Assembly: GCA_046160545.1 (NCBI GenBank)
Contig: JBJXGS010000247.1
Coordinates: forward strand, 3,417 to 67,416
Reading direction: 5' to 3'
Length of the DNA stretch: 64,000 nt
Source: JAEUOS01 sp046160545
GTDB lineage: Bacteria > Pseudomonadota > Gammaproteobacteria > Burkholderiales > JAEUOS01
Position numbers and translations under genes: made by a program. The notes beneath the pieces are model-generated. The model did not search any database. It saw only the letters and a list, made by a program, of their open reading frames with translations, and was not told the origin of the DNA. How positions within the stretch are numbered: position 1 is the first letter of the stretch; every line of letters starts with the position of its first letter. Below, piece after piece: positions 54,318-62,304 of this stretch.

Positions 54318-54824
54318 ATGGGCCACACCATCATCATCGATCGCGCACTCGCCGCTGACACCTGGGCACTGCTGCGCGACGACGCTGCTATTCCCGAAAC
54401 CGGCGACGTCATCGTGCCGATGACTCATTGGCTGGCCGGCTCGGACGCACTCGGACGCCGCAACGGCCGCACCGGCGTGTGGCTCGCGACCTCCGACGAC
54501 CCGGACACGCTTGCCGCGCATACCGCCTTCCCGCCGCTGATTGCGGTCAATTTTCCACAGTTCACCGACGGCCGCGGCTATTCGATCGCACGCCTCCTGC
54601 GCCAGCGCCACCACTTCACCGGAGAACTGCGCGCGGTCGGCGACATCGGGCGCGATCAGCTCTTCTACCTCGCACGGGTCGGCTTCAACGCTTTCGACCT
54701 CAAACCGGGACAGGACCTCGATGCGGCGTTGGCTGCATTCGCCGAGTTCTCCGACGCCTACCAGTCTTCAGCCGCCGAACCGCGCCCGGCCTATCGGCGT
54801 CGACTTGAAGGTGCCAAGGCATGA
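54318..54824 (+). CDS. DUF934 family protein, sulfite-reduction associated
   Basis: A 168-residue DUF934 protein: MTHWLAGSDALGRRNGRTGVWL, LIAVNFPQFTDGRGYSIARLL and ELRAVGDIGRDQLFYLARVGFNAF. The family is almost always next to cysI in beta- and gammaproteobacteria and is thought to support sulfite reduction, but its activity is not established. It starts at the base after the cysI stop and overlaps the next gene by four bases. Confidence 0.9.
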   Translation: MGHTIIIDRALAADTWALLRDDAAIPETGDVIVPMTHWLAGSDALGRRNGRTGVWLATSDDPDTLAAHTAFPPLIAVNFPQFTDGRGYSIARLLRQRHHFTGELRAVGDIGRDQLFYLARVGFNAFDLKPGQDLDAALAAFAEFSDAYQSSAAEPRPAYRRRLEGAKA

Positions 54825-55582
54825 GGGACAAGATCGGCACGGTTTATCTGGTGGGTGCCGGTCCGGGCGCACCCGACCTCCTTACAGTGCGCGCGGCACG
54901 TGTCATCGAACGCGCCGATATCGTCTTCCATGACGCGCTGGTGCATCGGGACACGATAGCACTGGCAAGCCGCGCGCAAAAGGTGGCAGTCGGCAAGCGT
55001 CATGGCGCGCATTCGTGTGCACAGGCATTCATCAACAAGCGCCTGGTCGATGCTGCGCACCGCCATGCCGTAGTCGTGCGCCTCAAGGGTGGCGACCCCA
55101 TGCTCTTTGGCCGCGCGCAGGAGGAGATCGACGCGCTCACCGCCGCCGGCATCGCCTGCGAGATCGTCCCCGGCATCACCTCGGCGCAGGCCGCAGCGGC
55201 CGAACTACGCATCTCGCTCACCCGGCGCGGCGTAAGCCGTTCGGTCACATTCGCGACGCCGCGCGTCGGCAAAGGTGAGTTGCCCTCGGATTGGGACTTG
55301 GCATTGGCCTCTTCCGACACGGCCGTCCTCTACATGGCCTCCCGCGAGGCGGCAGAAGCCGCCCGACGCCTGCTCGCGCTTGGCCGCCCGGCGGACTGGC
55401 CGGTCGCAATCGTCGAGTCGGCCTCCCTTAACGGTCCGCGTGAATACACGACACTGGCCACCCTCGCACGTGAGGGAACCAGTTTTCGTAGCGGACCAAC
55501 CCTGCTCATCTTCGGTGAGGTGCTGCGCGAGGCGCTTGCGCGCGAGTACGCGCTGCCACTGCGAGAGCGCGCCGCTGCCTGA
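54821..55582 (+). CDS. cobA: uroporphyrinogen-III C-methyltransferase
   Basis: A 253-residue SUMT: VYLVGAGPGAPDLLTVRAARVI near residue 7, VVVRLKGGDPMLFGRAQEEI near 85 and EIVPGITSAQAAAAELRISLT near 115. It makes precorrin-2, on the path to siroheme, the cofactor of the sulfite reductase encoded upstream. It lacks the dehydrogenase/ferrochelatase half of CysG, so another protein must do those steps. Start ATG overlaps the DUF934 stop. Confidence 0.92.
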   Translation: MRDKIGTVYLVGAGPGAPDLLTVRAARVIERADIVFHDALVHRDTIALASRAQKVAVGKRHGAHSCAQAFINKRLVDAAHRHAVVVRLKGGDPMLFGRAQEEIDALTAAGIACEIVPGITSAQAAAAELRISLTRRGVSRSVTFATPRVGKGELPSDWDLALASSDTAVLYMASREAAEAARRLLALGRPADWPVAIVESASLNGPREYTTLATLAREGTSFRSGPTLLIFGEVLREALAREYALPLRERAAA

Positions 55583-55606
55583 ACCACCTACTCCCTGACC
55601 TGTCCC

Positions 55607-56098
55607 ATGCCACACTCCGTCAAGAATGATGATGACCTAAGCGCCGTGTTCGAGCGCGCCCACGAGCGCGCCGCAACCATTGGACTACCCTATGCCGGAG
55701 CCGTGACCCCGGCCGAAGCGAGCGCCCTTTCCACAGCCGGTGAGGCAGACATCGTCGATGTTCGCAGCCGCTACGAGTGGGAGTTTGTCGGCCACGCCGA
55801 TGACAGCCTGCTCATCGAATGGCGCTGCTACCAAGCCGATGGCCAAACCAGCATCAAGTCTGTAATCAATCCGGACTTCCTCGCGCAGCTCGGGCGGGCG
55901 TTCGCACGTGATCAGCCGATTCTTTTCCTGTGCCGCAGTGCGGTGCGCTCGCATCACGCGGCCGCGGCCGCAGCGGAAGCCGGCTATACGAAGGCCTACA
56001 ACATCCTGGAAGGTTTCGAAGGTGACAAGGACGATCAGGGGCGCCGCGGCACGCGCGGCGGCTGGCGCATGCGCGGCCTGCCGTGGGTGCAGGGATAG
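55607..56098 (+). CDS. rhodanese-like sulfurtransferase
   Basis: A 163-residue single rhodanese domain: ASALSTAGEADIVDVRSRYEWEFVGH near residue 42 and the active-site loop FLCRSAVRSHHAAAAA near 104, whose cysteine would carry the persulfide. It follows the siroheme gene by 24 bases and fits sulfur metabolism. The rest (YNILEGFEGDKDDQGRRG) matches the PspE/GlpE-like type. Confidence 0.88.
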   Translation: MPHSVKNDDDLSAVFERAHERAATIGLPYAGAVTPAEASALSTAGEADIVDVRSRYEWEFVGHADDSLLIEWRCYQADGQTSIKSVINPDFLAQLGRAFARDQPILFLCRSAVRSHHAAAAAAEAGYTKAYNILEGFEGDKDDQGRRGTRGGWRMRGLPWVQG

Positions 56099-56150
56099 CC
56101 CGGGGATAGAATCGATGCGACCGCGATTCGCCGCGCCGTCGTCATCGTAA

Positions 56151-56654
56151 ATGAACCTTCCTCGCTCACGCACCCTTTTTTTCGGCGGCTTCGCCCTCTG
56201 CTCCGGACTGATTGCCTTCGCCATTTACCTGGAGAAAGTCGTCGGACTGGAACCCTGCCCACTTTGCATGTTGCAGCGGGTCGCCTTCGTCGCATTGGGC
56301 CTGGTATTGCTCATCGGAGCACTGCACGGACCCGCCCGCCTGGGTGCGCGCGTATACGGCGGCATTGCGACGCTTGCAGCCCTGACCGGCGCAGGGCTGG
56401 CCTTGCGCCATGTTTGGCTGCAGTTCAACCCGCCTCTCTCGGTTAGTTGCGCCGGGGATTTCTATTCCCAGCTCGAGCGATTGCCGATCGGTCGCCTCAT
56501 CGCCAATGCCCTGCGCGCAACCGGAGACTGCGCGAAGGTCGACTGGACCTTTCTTGGCCTTTCAATCGCCGAATGGTCGCTGGCCTGGTTCACGATCTTC
56601 AGTGTCGCTTGCATTGCAATGGCTGCGGGCCGCCTTGGAGGAGAGCCGCAGTGA
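56151..56654 (+). CDS. dsbB: disulfide bond formation protein DsbB
   Basis: A 167-residue inner-membrane protein with four helices. The first periplasmic pair is CPLC in GLEPCPLCMLQRVAF near residue 36, and the second pair is in VSCAGDFY near 100 and ATGDCAKVDW near 124. DsbB reoxidises DsbA and passes electrons to quinone. It overlaps the following gene by a GTGA. Confidence 0.95.
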   Translation: MNLPRSRTLFFGGFALCSGLIAFAIYLEKVVGLEPCPLCMLQRVAFVALGLVLLIGALHGPARLGARVYGGIATLAALTGAGLALRHVWLQFNPPLSVSCAGDFYSQLERLPIGRLIANALRATGDCAKVDWTFLGLSIAEWSLAWFTIFSVACIAMAAGRLGGEPQ

Positions 56655-57052
56655 ACAGCGGCGTTGCGATCATCGCAAGCTATCACGCTCACGTCTACTA
56701 CGAGCCCGCGACCACGCGCGAGGTCGCTGCGCGTCTAAGGGAACGTATCGGCGCGCAGTTTCGAGTCCAACTGGGGCGCTGGCACGATGTGCCTGTCGGT
56801 CCGCATCCCGGCGCGATGTACCAGGTTGCCTTCGAAGTAGCGGCCTTTGAGCGCTTGGTGCCCTGGCTGATGCTCAATCGGGACGGCCTCACGGTGCTGG
56901 TCCATCCCAACACCGGCCGGCCGCGTGACGATCATCTTGTGCATGCGCTATGGCTTGGCGGCACCCGCCCGCTCAACGGCGACACCCTTCCGCTGTCCGA
57001 ACCGCGCGAGGAGATTTCGCCAATCGTCCCGAATACTGCGGTCGGCGCCTGA
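56651..57052 (+). CDS. DOPA 4,5-dioxygenase family protein
   Basis: A 133-residue protein with the family motifs YHAHVYYEPATTREVAARLRERI, VGPHPGAMYQVAF and VLVHPNTGRPRDDHLVHALWLG, whose histidines are metal-ligand candidates. Plant and fungal relatives cleave L-DOPA to betalamic acid precursors; bacterial versions are mostly untested. The start is GTG 56651, overlapping the dsbB stop. Confidence 0.85.
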   Translation: MNSGVAIIASYHAHVYYEPATTREVAARLRERIGAQFRVQLGRWHDVPVGPHPGAMYQVAFEVAAFERLVPWLMLNRDGLTVLVHPNTGRPRDDHLVHALWLGGTRPLNGDTLPLSEPREEISPIVPNTAVGA

Positions 57053-57059
57053 GACGCCC

Positions 57060-58610
57060 TCAGGCGGAAGCGAGCCGGGCGCGCAATTCAGCCTTGAGCA
57101 CCTTGCCGAGCGCGCTTTTCGGCAACGAATCGACGAATACGAAACGCCTGGGCACCTTGAAACCGCCCAGCGAGGCGCGGCAATGGCGCTCCAGTTCGTC
57201 GGCCTCGACCAACATGCCAGGCCGGCGCGCAATAGCGGCCACGACCATCTCCCCAAGGCGCTGGTCGGGCGCGCCGACGACGGCGGCCTCGGCCACCGCG
57301 GGATGCCGATGCAGCACCGCCTCGACCTCGGAGGAGTAGACATTCTCGCCGCCGGTGATGACCATGTCCTTCTTGCGGTCAAGCAAATAGACGTAGCCGT
57401 CGGCGTCGATGCGTGCGATATCCCCGGTGTGTAGCCAGCCGTCCCTGAGCGCAGCCGCTGTCTCCTCGGGGCGCTCGTGATAGCCCTTCATGATGTTCGG
57501 GCCGCGCGCCAGGAGTTCGCCCGCCTCGTCGGACCCAAGTTCGCGTCCCGCGTCGTCGACGACCTTGAGTTCGTTGAGCGCGTTGGGCCTGCCGACCGAC
57601 AACAGGCGCCCGCCACGCTCGCCGGAGGCTTGCATGTGCTCGATGGCCTCGCGATGCTCGTGCGAGTTGAAGATCGTCAGATCCGGCGCGGTTTCGGTGA
57701 GCCCGTAGCAGTTGTAGAAATCGACTGCCGGAAACGCCGCCGCAACGCGCGCCACCCAGTCCAGCGCCATCGGTGCGGCGCCATAGATCAGCACTTTGAG
57801 CGAGGAAAGGTCCGCGGCTTCAAATTCCGGGCTGCCGACGGTGGCGATCAGCATGGTCGGCACCGTGACGACCGCGCCGACGCGGTAGTGCGCGATGGCC
57901 TCGAGAAAGGCGCGCGGTGAGAACATCGGCAGGTAGCATTGCGCGGCTCCCTGCAGGAACCAGCCCATGGCCAGAAGGTCGGCCGAGTGGAACATCGGCG
58001 CCGCATGCATATACACATGCTCGGGCCGCGCCCCAACGCCCAGCCCGAAGGCAACATTGTTGGCGATGATGTTGGTGTGCGACAGGCGCACTCCCTTGGC
58101 GCGCCCGGTCGTGCCGCCGGTGTAGAGGAGCAGCGCGTCCTCGCCAGGATCCGGGTCCGCAGCGGGGGCGGGCGCAGCGGCGGCAAGCATGGCCTCGTAG
58201 GCCTCTGCCCGGTCGCCCGCGGCCTCACCAAAGACAAAGGCAGTTGACCGCCACGCCGTCGCCGACGGGTGTTCCAGCAACGGTGCAAAAGTCGATTCGA
58301 CGAATACCCGAACTGCAGCGCAGTCGGCCAGGATTTGCGCAATCTCCGGCGGCGCAAGCCGGAAATTGACGGGCACTGGAATCGCCCCCAGGCGAAGCCC
58401 TGCCCACTTCAGCTCCTCGACGCGAAAACCATTTTTCGAAACGATCGCGAAGGGCCGGCCCCGCGCAACCCCCTGCGTTGCCAGTGCCCCGGCCAGCCGG
58501 GCGACGCGCTCACCGAACTCGGCCCATGTGAAGCTTCTTGTCGTATCGAGCACCGCGATTCGCCGGCCGTGATGGCGAACGATCGAGGCCAGCGCGCGAT
58601 TGAGATTCAC
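57060..58610 (-). CDS. AMP-dependent acyl/aryl-CoA ligase
   Basis: A 516-residue ligase: LLLYTGGTTGRAKGVRLSH near residue 160, FYNCYGLTETAPDLT near 298, GWLHTGDIARIDADGYVYL near 395, DRKKDMVITGGENVYSSEVE near 410 and the lysine in SALGKVLKAEL near 505. It would activate an aromatic or aliphatic acid to its CoA ester. It starts 12 bases after the reductive-dehalogenase-like gene stop and likely acts in the same pathway. Confidence 0.85.
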   Translation of the reverse strand: MNLNRALASIVRHHGRRIAVLDTTRSFTWAEFGERVARLAGALATQGVARGRPFAIVSKNGFRVEELKWAGLRLGAIPVPVNFRLAPPEIAQILADCAAVRVFVESTFAPLLEHPSATAWRSTAFVFGEAAGDRAEAYEAMLAAAAPAPAADPDPGEDALLLYTGGTTGRAKGVRLSHTNIIANNVAFGLGVGARPEHVYMHAAPMFHSADLLAMGWFLQGAAQCYLPMFSPRAFLEAIAHYRVGAVVTVPTMLIATVGSPEFEAADLSSLKVLIYGAAPMALDWVARVAAAFPAVDFYNCYGLTETAPDLTIFNSHEHREAIEHMQASGERGGRLLSVGRPNALNELKVVDDAGRELGSDEAGELLARGPNIMKGYHERPEETAAALRDGWLHTGDIARIDADGYVYLLDRKKDMVITGGENVYSSEVEAVLHRHPAVAEAAVVGAPDQRLGEMVVAAIARRPGMLVEADELERHCRASLGGFKVPRRFVFVDSLPKSALGKVLKAELRARLASA

Positions 58611-58622
58611 GGTCGGGCGTCC

Positions 58623-59885
58623 TTAATGGGCGCGAAAGCGTTTCCAGAACTCGGCCGGCTTGATGCGCTCGCCAAAGCCCAGTTTGACATCCAGCCACAG
58701 TGCCAGCTTCTTCAGCGGCGAGCCCGCCAGGCGCCGCCACAGCCGGTACCAGGTGCGTGACGCCCAGCGCGAAGTGTCCTTGTTGTAGGGGCAGACCCGC
58801 ATGCAGATGCCGCACTCGGTGGCCTGGTTGACCCAGAACTTGAAGCACTTTTCGGCGTCGACCTGCCACTTGCGGATGCCGATGATCGACGATTGGTTGG
58901 GGATGTCCTCGGTCGGCGCGCCGAAAGAGATCGCCTTCGGCGGACAGGCCTCGGCGCAGCGCCGGCAGGTGCTGTCGCAGAACTCGCGCACACCAAAGTG
59001 GATCGGCTGGTCGTGCGCGAGCGGCATGTCGGTGTGGATGCGCCCGATGCGCACCCTGGGTCCGAACTCCGGCGTGATGAGGAGGCCGTTGCGCCCGTAC
59101 TCGCCCAGGCCCGCGGCGATCGCGTAGGGAATCGCGAGGGATGTGTCGTTGACGCTCGCCACCGCCCGGTAGCCCAGGTTCAGGATATAGGTCGCGATCG
59201 ACTGCACGAGTTCGCAGTCGCGCGAATAGCCATGCCCGACCGCGATGCCTGCGGTGGCCGAGGGATAGCACTGTATGGCCTCGTAGTGCATCGCTGTGAC
59301 GATGACGATCGCGTTCGGCAGGCCTGCGGGGATGTCATAGGGCTTCTCGGCCAGCGCCTTGGTCGAAAAGCTCTTCGAGTAGTGCCAGCGCGGGTCCGTA
59401 TGCGTGATGCCGACGCCGTCGGCGCCGAAGAGCCGCGACACCCGCTTGATTTCCTCGCTCATCGCCTGCGGGGACTCGACCGGGACCTGCTCCGGATTCG
59501 GGTCGGAATAGGGCATGATGTAGTCGAGAAAGCCGTCGACGCGTCCGCGGGCAAGACTCCTCTGGATGGTCAGGTTCGCCCCCATCCACCCGGCGTTGCG
59601 CAGCGCGAAGTCACGCACCGAGTAGCCCTCGGCGTTGCGCGCTCCGAGCCCGGGCCGGAACATGCCCTTGAACCAGTTGAGCACCTTCTCCGAGCGAATG
59701 CGCGAGTCCCACTGGCCGCGCGTGTAAATGTCGTTGGACTGATTGAAGCGCTCAAAGCCCTCGCCCACCTCGAAGCCGCAGGCCGCATCCTTCGGGTGGA
59801 CGTGCTCGGCGCGCTCGCGGTACGGCCCTTCGCTGGACGGCTGGCGCTCCAGGGTCAGGCGTTCGAGCGGTTCTGCGGTCTGCAT
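58623..59885 (-). CDS. reductive-dehalogenase-like corrinoid Fe-S protein (RdhA family)
   Basis: A 420-residue protein of the RdhA family. It has the conserved core AIPYAIAAGLGEYGRNGLLITPEFGP, RIGRIHTDMPLAHDQPIHFG, then two ferredoxin-type clusters: CDSTCRRCAEACPPKAI at about residues 299-315 and CFKFWVNQ...CGICMRVCP at about 345-369. These match the RdhA family, not QueG. There is no twin-arginine signal and no RdhB anchor gene beside it, so it would be soluble and cytoplasmic. It lacks the extra reductase domain of the aerobic BhbA/NpRdhA type. The substrate is unknown; a CoA ligase follows it. Confidence 0.82.
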   Translation of the reverse strand: MQTAEPLERLTLERQPSSEGPYRERAEHVHPKDAACGFEVGEGFERFNQSNDIYTRGQWDSRIRSEKVLNWFKGMFRPGLGARNAEGYSVRDFALRNAGWMGANLTIQRSLARGRVDGFLDYIMPYSDPNPEQVPVESPQAMSEEIKRVSRLFGADGVGITHTDPRWHYSKSFSTKALAEKPYDIPAGLPNAIVIVTAMHYEAIQCYPSATAGIAVGHGYSRDCELVQSIATYILNLGYRAVASVNDTSLAIPYAIAAGLGEYGRNGLLITPEFGPRVRIGRIHTDMPLAHDQPIHFGVREFCDSTCRRCAEACPPKAISFGAPTEDIPNQSSIIGIRKWQVDAEKCFKFWVNQATECGICMRVCPYNKDTSRWASRTWYRLWRRLAGSPLKKLALWLDVKLGFGERIKPAEFWKRFRAH

Positions 59886-59943
59886 GGCCAGGGCACTCCC
59901 GAAACAGCGGGTTCGATTGAGCGGAACATCCTAGCACCAGGTA

Positions 59944-59956
59944 AACGATTGTTCAA
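59944..59956 (+). promoter_or_regulatory. candidate TetR operator, site A
   Basis: AACGATTGTTCAA, 59 bases before the dehalogenase-like gene start. It matches site B (other strand) at 12 of 13 positions. Confidence 0.55.
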
Positions 59957-60041
59957 CGTCTCGCAGCATTGCGTTGTACAGCGCTGCATCAGATTCTCTC
60001 CTGCAACCGGTTCGCCACGCCCCATTCACAACTGATAAGAT

Positions 60042-60054
60042 TTGAACAACCGTT
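60042..60054 (-). promoter_or_regulatory. candidate TetR operator, site B
   Basis: On the minus strand AACGGTTGTTCAA, 16 bases before the TetR start codon. It contains GAACAACCGTTC on the plus strand, an inverted repeat of GAAC/GTTC. Confidence 0.55.
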
Positions 60055-60069
60055 CACCTTTTCGTAACC

Positions 60070-60777
60070 ATGCCGCGAATCTCTCAGGCCACTAACGCCC
60101 TCGGCGCAGAGCCGGCGGGCCCGTCGCGGCGCGACGCGCTGCTGCGCGCCGCCGCCGATGTTTTCGCGCGGCGCGGTTACCACGGCGCGGGCATGCGCGA
60201 CATTGCCGCCGCCTGGGGGGCGCAGCCGGCCGCGATCTATCACTACTTCCCGTCCAAGGCAGCGCTCCTGGAAGCGATCTGCCACTATGGGTTCAGCCAG
60301 TTCCTCGAGCGCCTCGCAGCCATCCAGGCCTCCGACCTCGCCATCGAGACCAAGATGCGCGAGGCGGTGCGCGCGCACATCGAACCCCTGATCGAAGACC
60401 GCTTTTACGTGAATGCTTTCCTGTATCTGCGCCGCGAGCTGCCTGACGCCGCACGCCGACCACTCGATGAGTTGTCGAGGCGCTATGAGGAGCTCTGGCA
60501 CGCGCTCCTGGTCGAGGGCCAGACGCGCGGCGCGATTCCGAAAAGCCTGGACCGACGCATCACGGTGCTGGCCATCCTCGGGATGTGCAACGCCGTCGCG
60601 CGCTGGTCGCGCAGCGCTGCCGACACCGGGCTGGATCCGATTGCGACTGTGTTCTCGCAGGTGCTATCGTTTGGGCTTTTCGGGGCGCCGGCCGCCAAAC
60701 CAGCGCCCTCCATCCCGCGCAGCGCGCACCGCCGCAAGCTTGCAGCCATCCCCACCCAAAGAGGAAACTCCAAATGA
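60070..60777 (+). CDS. TetR-family transcriptional regulator (2)
   Basis: A 235-residue regulator with the helix-turn-helix ADVFARRGYHGAGMRDIAAAWG and PAAIYHYFPSKAALLEAI at about residues 35-80 and a C-terminal ligand domain of the TetR_C type (RYEELWHALLVEGQTRGAI). It is divergent from the dehalogenase-like gene and overlaps the TRAP receptor gene by four bases. Two matching 13-bp sites in the divergent region are its likely operators. Confidence 0.85.
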   Translation: MPRISQATNALGAEPAGPSRRDALLRAAADVFARRGYHGAGMRDIAAAWGAQPAAIYHYFPSKAALLEAICHYGFSQFLERLAAIQASDLAIETKMREAVRAHIEPLIEDRFYVNAFLYLRRELPDAARRPLDELSRRYEELWHALLVEGQTRGAIPKSLDRRITVLAILGMCNAVARWSRSAADTGLDPIATVFSQVLSFGLFGAPAAKPAPSIPRSAHRRKLAAIPTQRGNSK

Positions 60778-61790
60778 ACCGATTCATCCGCATGCTGGCC
60801 TTGAGCGCGCTTGCCCTGGTCCCGCCTGCGCAGGCGCAGACCGTGCTCGACGTCAATTCCTGGGTGCCGGCTGCACATCCGTTGATGGCCGACATGACCA
60901 TGCCGTACTGCAAGGAGATCGAATCGGTCACGCAGGGCCGCGTGGTCTGTCGCATCCTGCCCAAGGCCGTATCGGCCCCTCCGCAGACCTTCGACTCGAT
61001 CCGCGACGGACTTGCCGATCTTGCGTTCACCGTGCACGGCTACACGCCGAGCCGCTTCGTTTTTTCGGAGGTCGCCGAGTTTCCCTTCATGGCCGACTCG
61101 GCGGAGGTCATGTCGGTTGCCTACCAGCGCATCTACGAGCGCATGCTGACGCGCTTCGACGAACACAAGGGTGTGGTCACTCTCGCGGTCTTCACGCACG
61201 GCCCGGGCCAGATCTACAACACCAAGCGGCCCGTCACGACCATCAAGGACCTGGAAGGCATGAAGCTGCGCGTCGGTGGCGGCATGGTCAATGAAGTCGC
61301 CAAGGCCATTGGTGCGACGCCGGTGCTGCGCCCGGCCACTGACAGTTACGAGATGATGGCTTCCGGGGTCGTCGACGGCACCTTGCTGCCAAGGGAGACT
61401 CCGGTGGGGTTGAAACTCATGCCCCTGATCAAGCACACAACCTACTTTCCGGGCGGCCTGTACAACGTGAGCTTTCTGATCATCGCCAACCCTGCCAAGT
61501 GGAATTCGATCCCGGCTGCCGATCGTGAGGCGATTGGCCGTATTTCCGGTGAGGCGCTTGCGCGCCGCTTCGGGCGCGCCTGGGATGCCGCCGACGCGCG
61601 CGGCCAGAAGGCCGTGATCGACAGCAACATCCCGACGGTCACCGCGAGTGCCCAATTCATCGCCGATATCCGTGCCCGTACCAGCGGGCTGGAGCAGGCC
61701 TGGATCGACCGCGCGCGCGCGCGCGGCGGCGACGGCCGTGCCATCCTCGACGCGCTGCGTGCCGAGATCGCTGCGCTGCAAAGGCGGTGA
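60774..61790 (+). CDS. TRAP transporter solute receptor, DctP family
   Basis: A 338-residue periplasmic receptor: signal peptide MNRFIRMLALSALALVPPAQAQ, then VLDVNSWVPAAHPL, GLADLAFTVHGYTPSRF near residue 80, and the DctP pattern PVTTIKDLEGMKLRVGGGM near 155. TRAP receptors bind carboxylic acids and work with DctQ/DctM membrane subunits, which are not visible here. The frame starting at 60585 is longer but the ATG at 60774, overlapping the TetR stop, begins the signal peptide. Confidence 0.88.
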   Translation: MNRFIRMLALSALALVPPAQAQTVLDVNSWVPAAHPLMADMTMPYCKEIESVTQGRVVCRILPKAVSAPPQTFDSIRDGLADLAFTVHGYTPSRFVFSEVAEFPFMADSAEVMSVAYQRIYERMLTRFDEHKGVVTLAVFTHGPGQIYNTKRPVTTIKDLEGMKLRVGGGMVNEVAKAIGATPVLRPATDSYEMMASGVVDGTLLPRETPVGLKLMPLIKHTTYFPGGLYNVSFLIIANPAKWNSIPAADREAIGRISGEALARRFGRAWDAADARGQKAVIDSNIPTVTASAQFIADIRARTSGLEQAWIDRARARGGDGRAILDALRAEIAALQRR

Positions 61791-61847
61791 GTGCCGTGCT
61801 TATGCGTCGCATAGCCAGAACAAGCGCAGCGTCGTCGACCGGCCCCT

Positions 61848-61853
61848 TATAAT
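61848..61853 (+). promoter_or_regulatory. TATAAT -10 element before fdxA
   Basis: A perfect TATAAT lies 53 bases before the fdxA start; no clear -35 box is seen 16-18 bases upstream. Confidence 0.35.
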
Positions 61854-61905
61854 CGAGCATTCCCAATTTTCCGCGCCCGGCGCGGTAAGCAAGAAGGACA
61901 GCTTC

Positions 61906-62232
61906 ATGACTCACGTCGTTACCGAATCGTGCATCAAGTGCAAGTACACCGACTGCGTCGACGTCTGCCCGGTCGACTGCTTTCGCGAGGGTCCGAACAT
62001 GCTCGTCATCGACCCCGACGAATGCATCGACTGCGCGGTCTGCATCCCGGAATGCCCGGTCAATGCGATCTATGCAGAGGAAGACGTGCCGGACGACCAG
62101 AAGAAGTTCACGCCGCTCAACGTCGAGCTTGCCAAGGGCTGGCCCTCGATCACCAAGACCAAGGGTCCGCTGGCCGATGCGGATGACTGGAAGGACGTGA
62201 AAGAGAAGTTCGCCCAGCTCGACCGGGGCTAG
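61906..62232 (+). CDS. fdxA: 7Fe ferredoxin FdxA
   Basis: A 108-residue ferredoxin. The first part CIKCKYTDCVDVCPVDCF gives a 3Fe-4S plus 4Fe-4S arrangement with the second group CIDCAVCIPECPVNAI. The C-terminal extension (FTPLNVELAKGWPSITKTK) is typical of the FdxA/FdI type. It carries low-potential electrons. AAGAAGGA lies before ATG 61906. A large FAD/Fe-S oxidoreductase follows it and may be its partner. Confidence 0.92.
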   Translation: MTHVVTESCIKCKYTDCVDVCPVDCFREGPNMLVIDPDECIDCAVCIPECPVNAIYAEEDVPDDQKKFTPLNVELAKGWPSITKTKGPLADADDWKDVKEKFAQLDRG

Positions 62233-62260
62233 GGTCCGGCGAACGCCGAGACTTCCCTCC

Positions 62261-62281
62261 AGGGGCCGCGCTGCGGCCCCT
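62261..62281 (+). terminator. hairpin terminator after fdxA
   Basis: AGGGGCCGC pairs with GCGGCCCCT around GCT, 28 bases after the fdxA stop. The following GTTCGTTCCT is only weakly T-rich. Confidence 0.55.
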
Positions 62282-62304
62282 GTTCGTTCCTGCCTCCCAA
62301 CACC

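Noticed and set aside
58623..59885. Epoxyqueuosine reductase QueG as the identity of the Fe-S protein
   Set aside because: The ITPEFGP and TDMPLAHDQPIHFG stretches and the CFKFW...CGICMRVCP cluster match reductive dehalogenases, not the QueG pattern.
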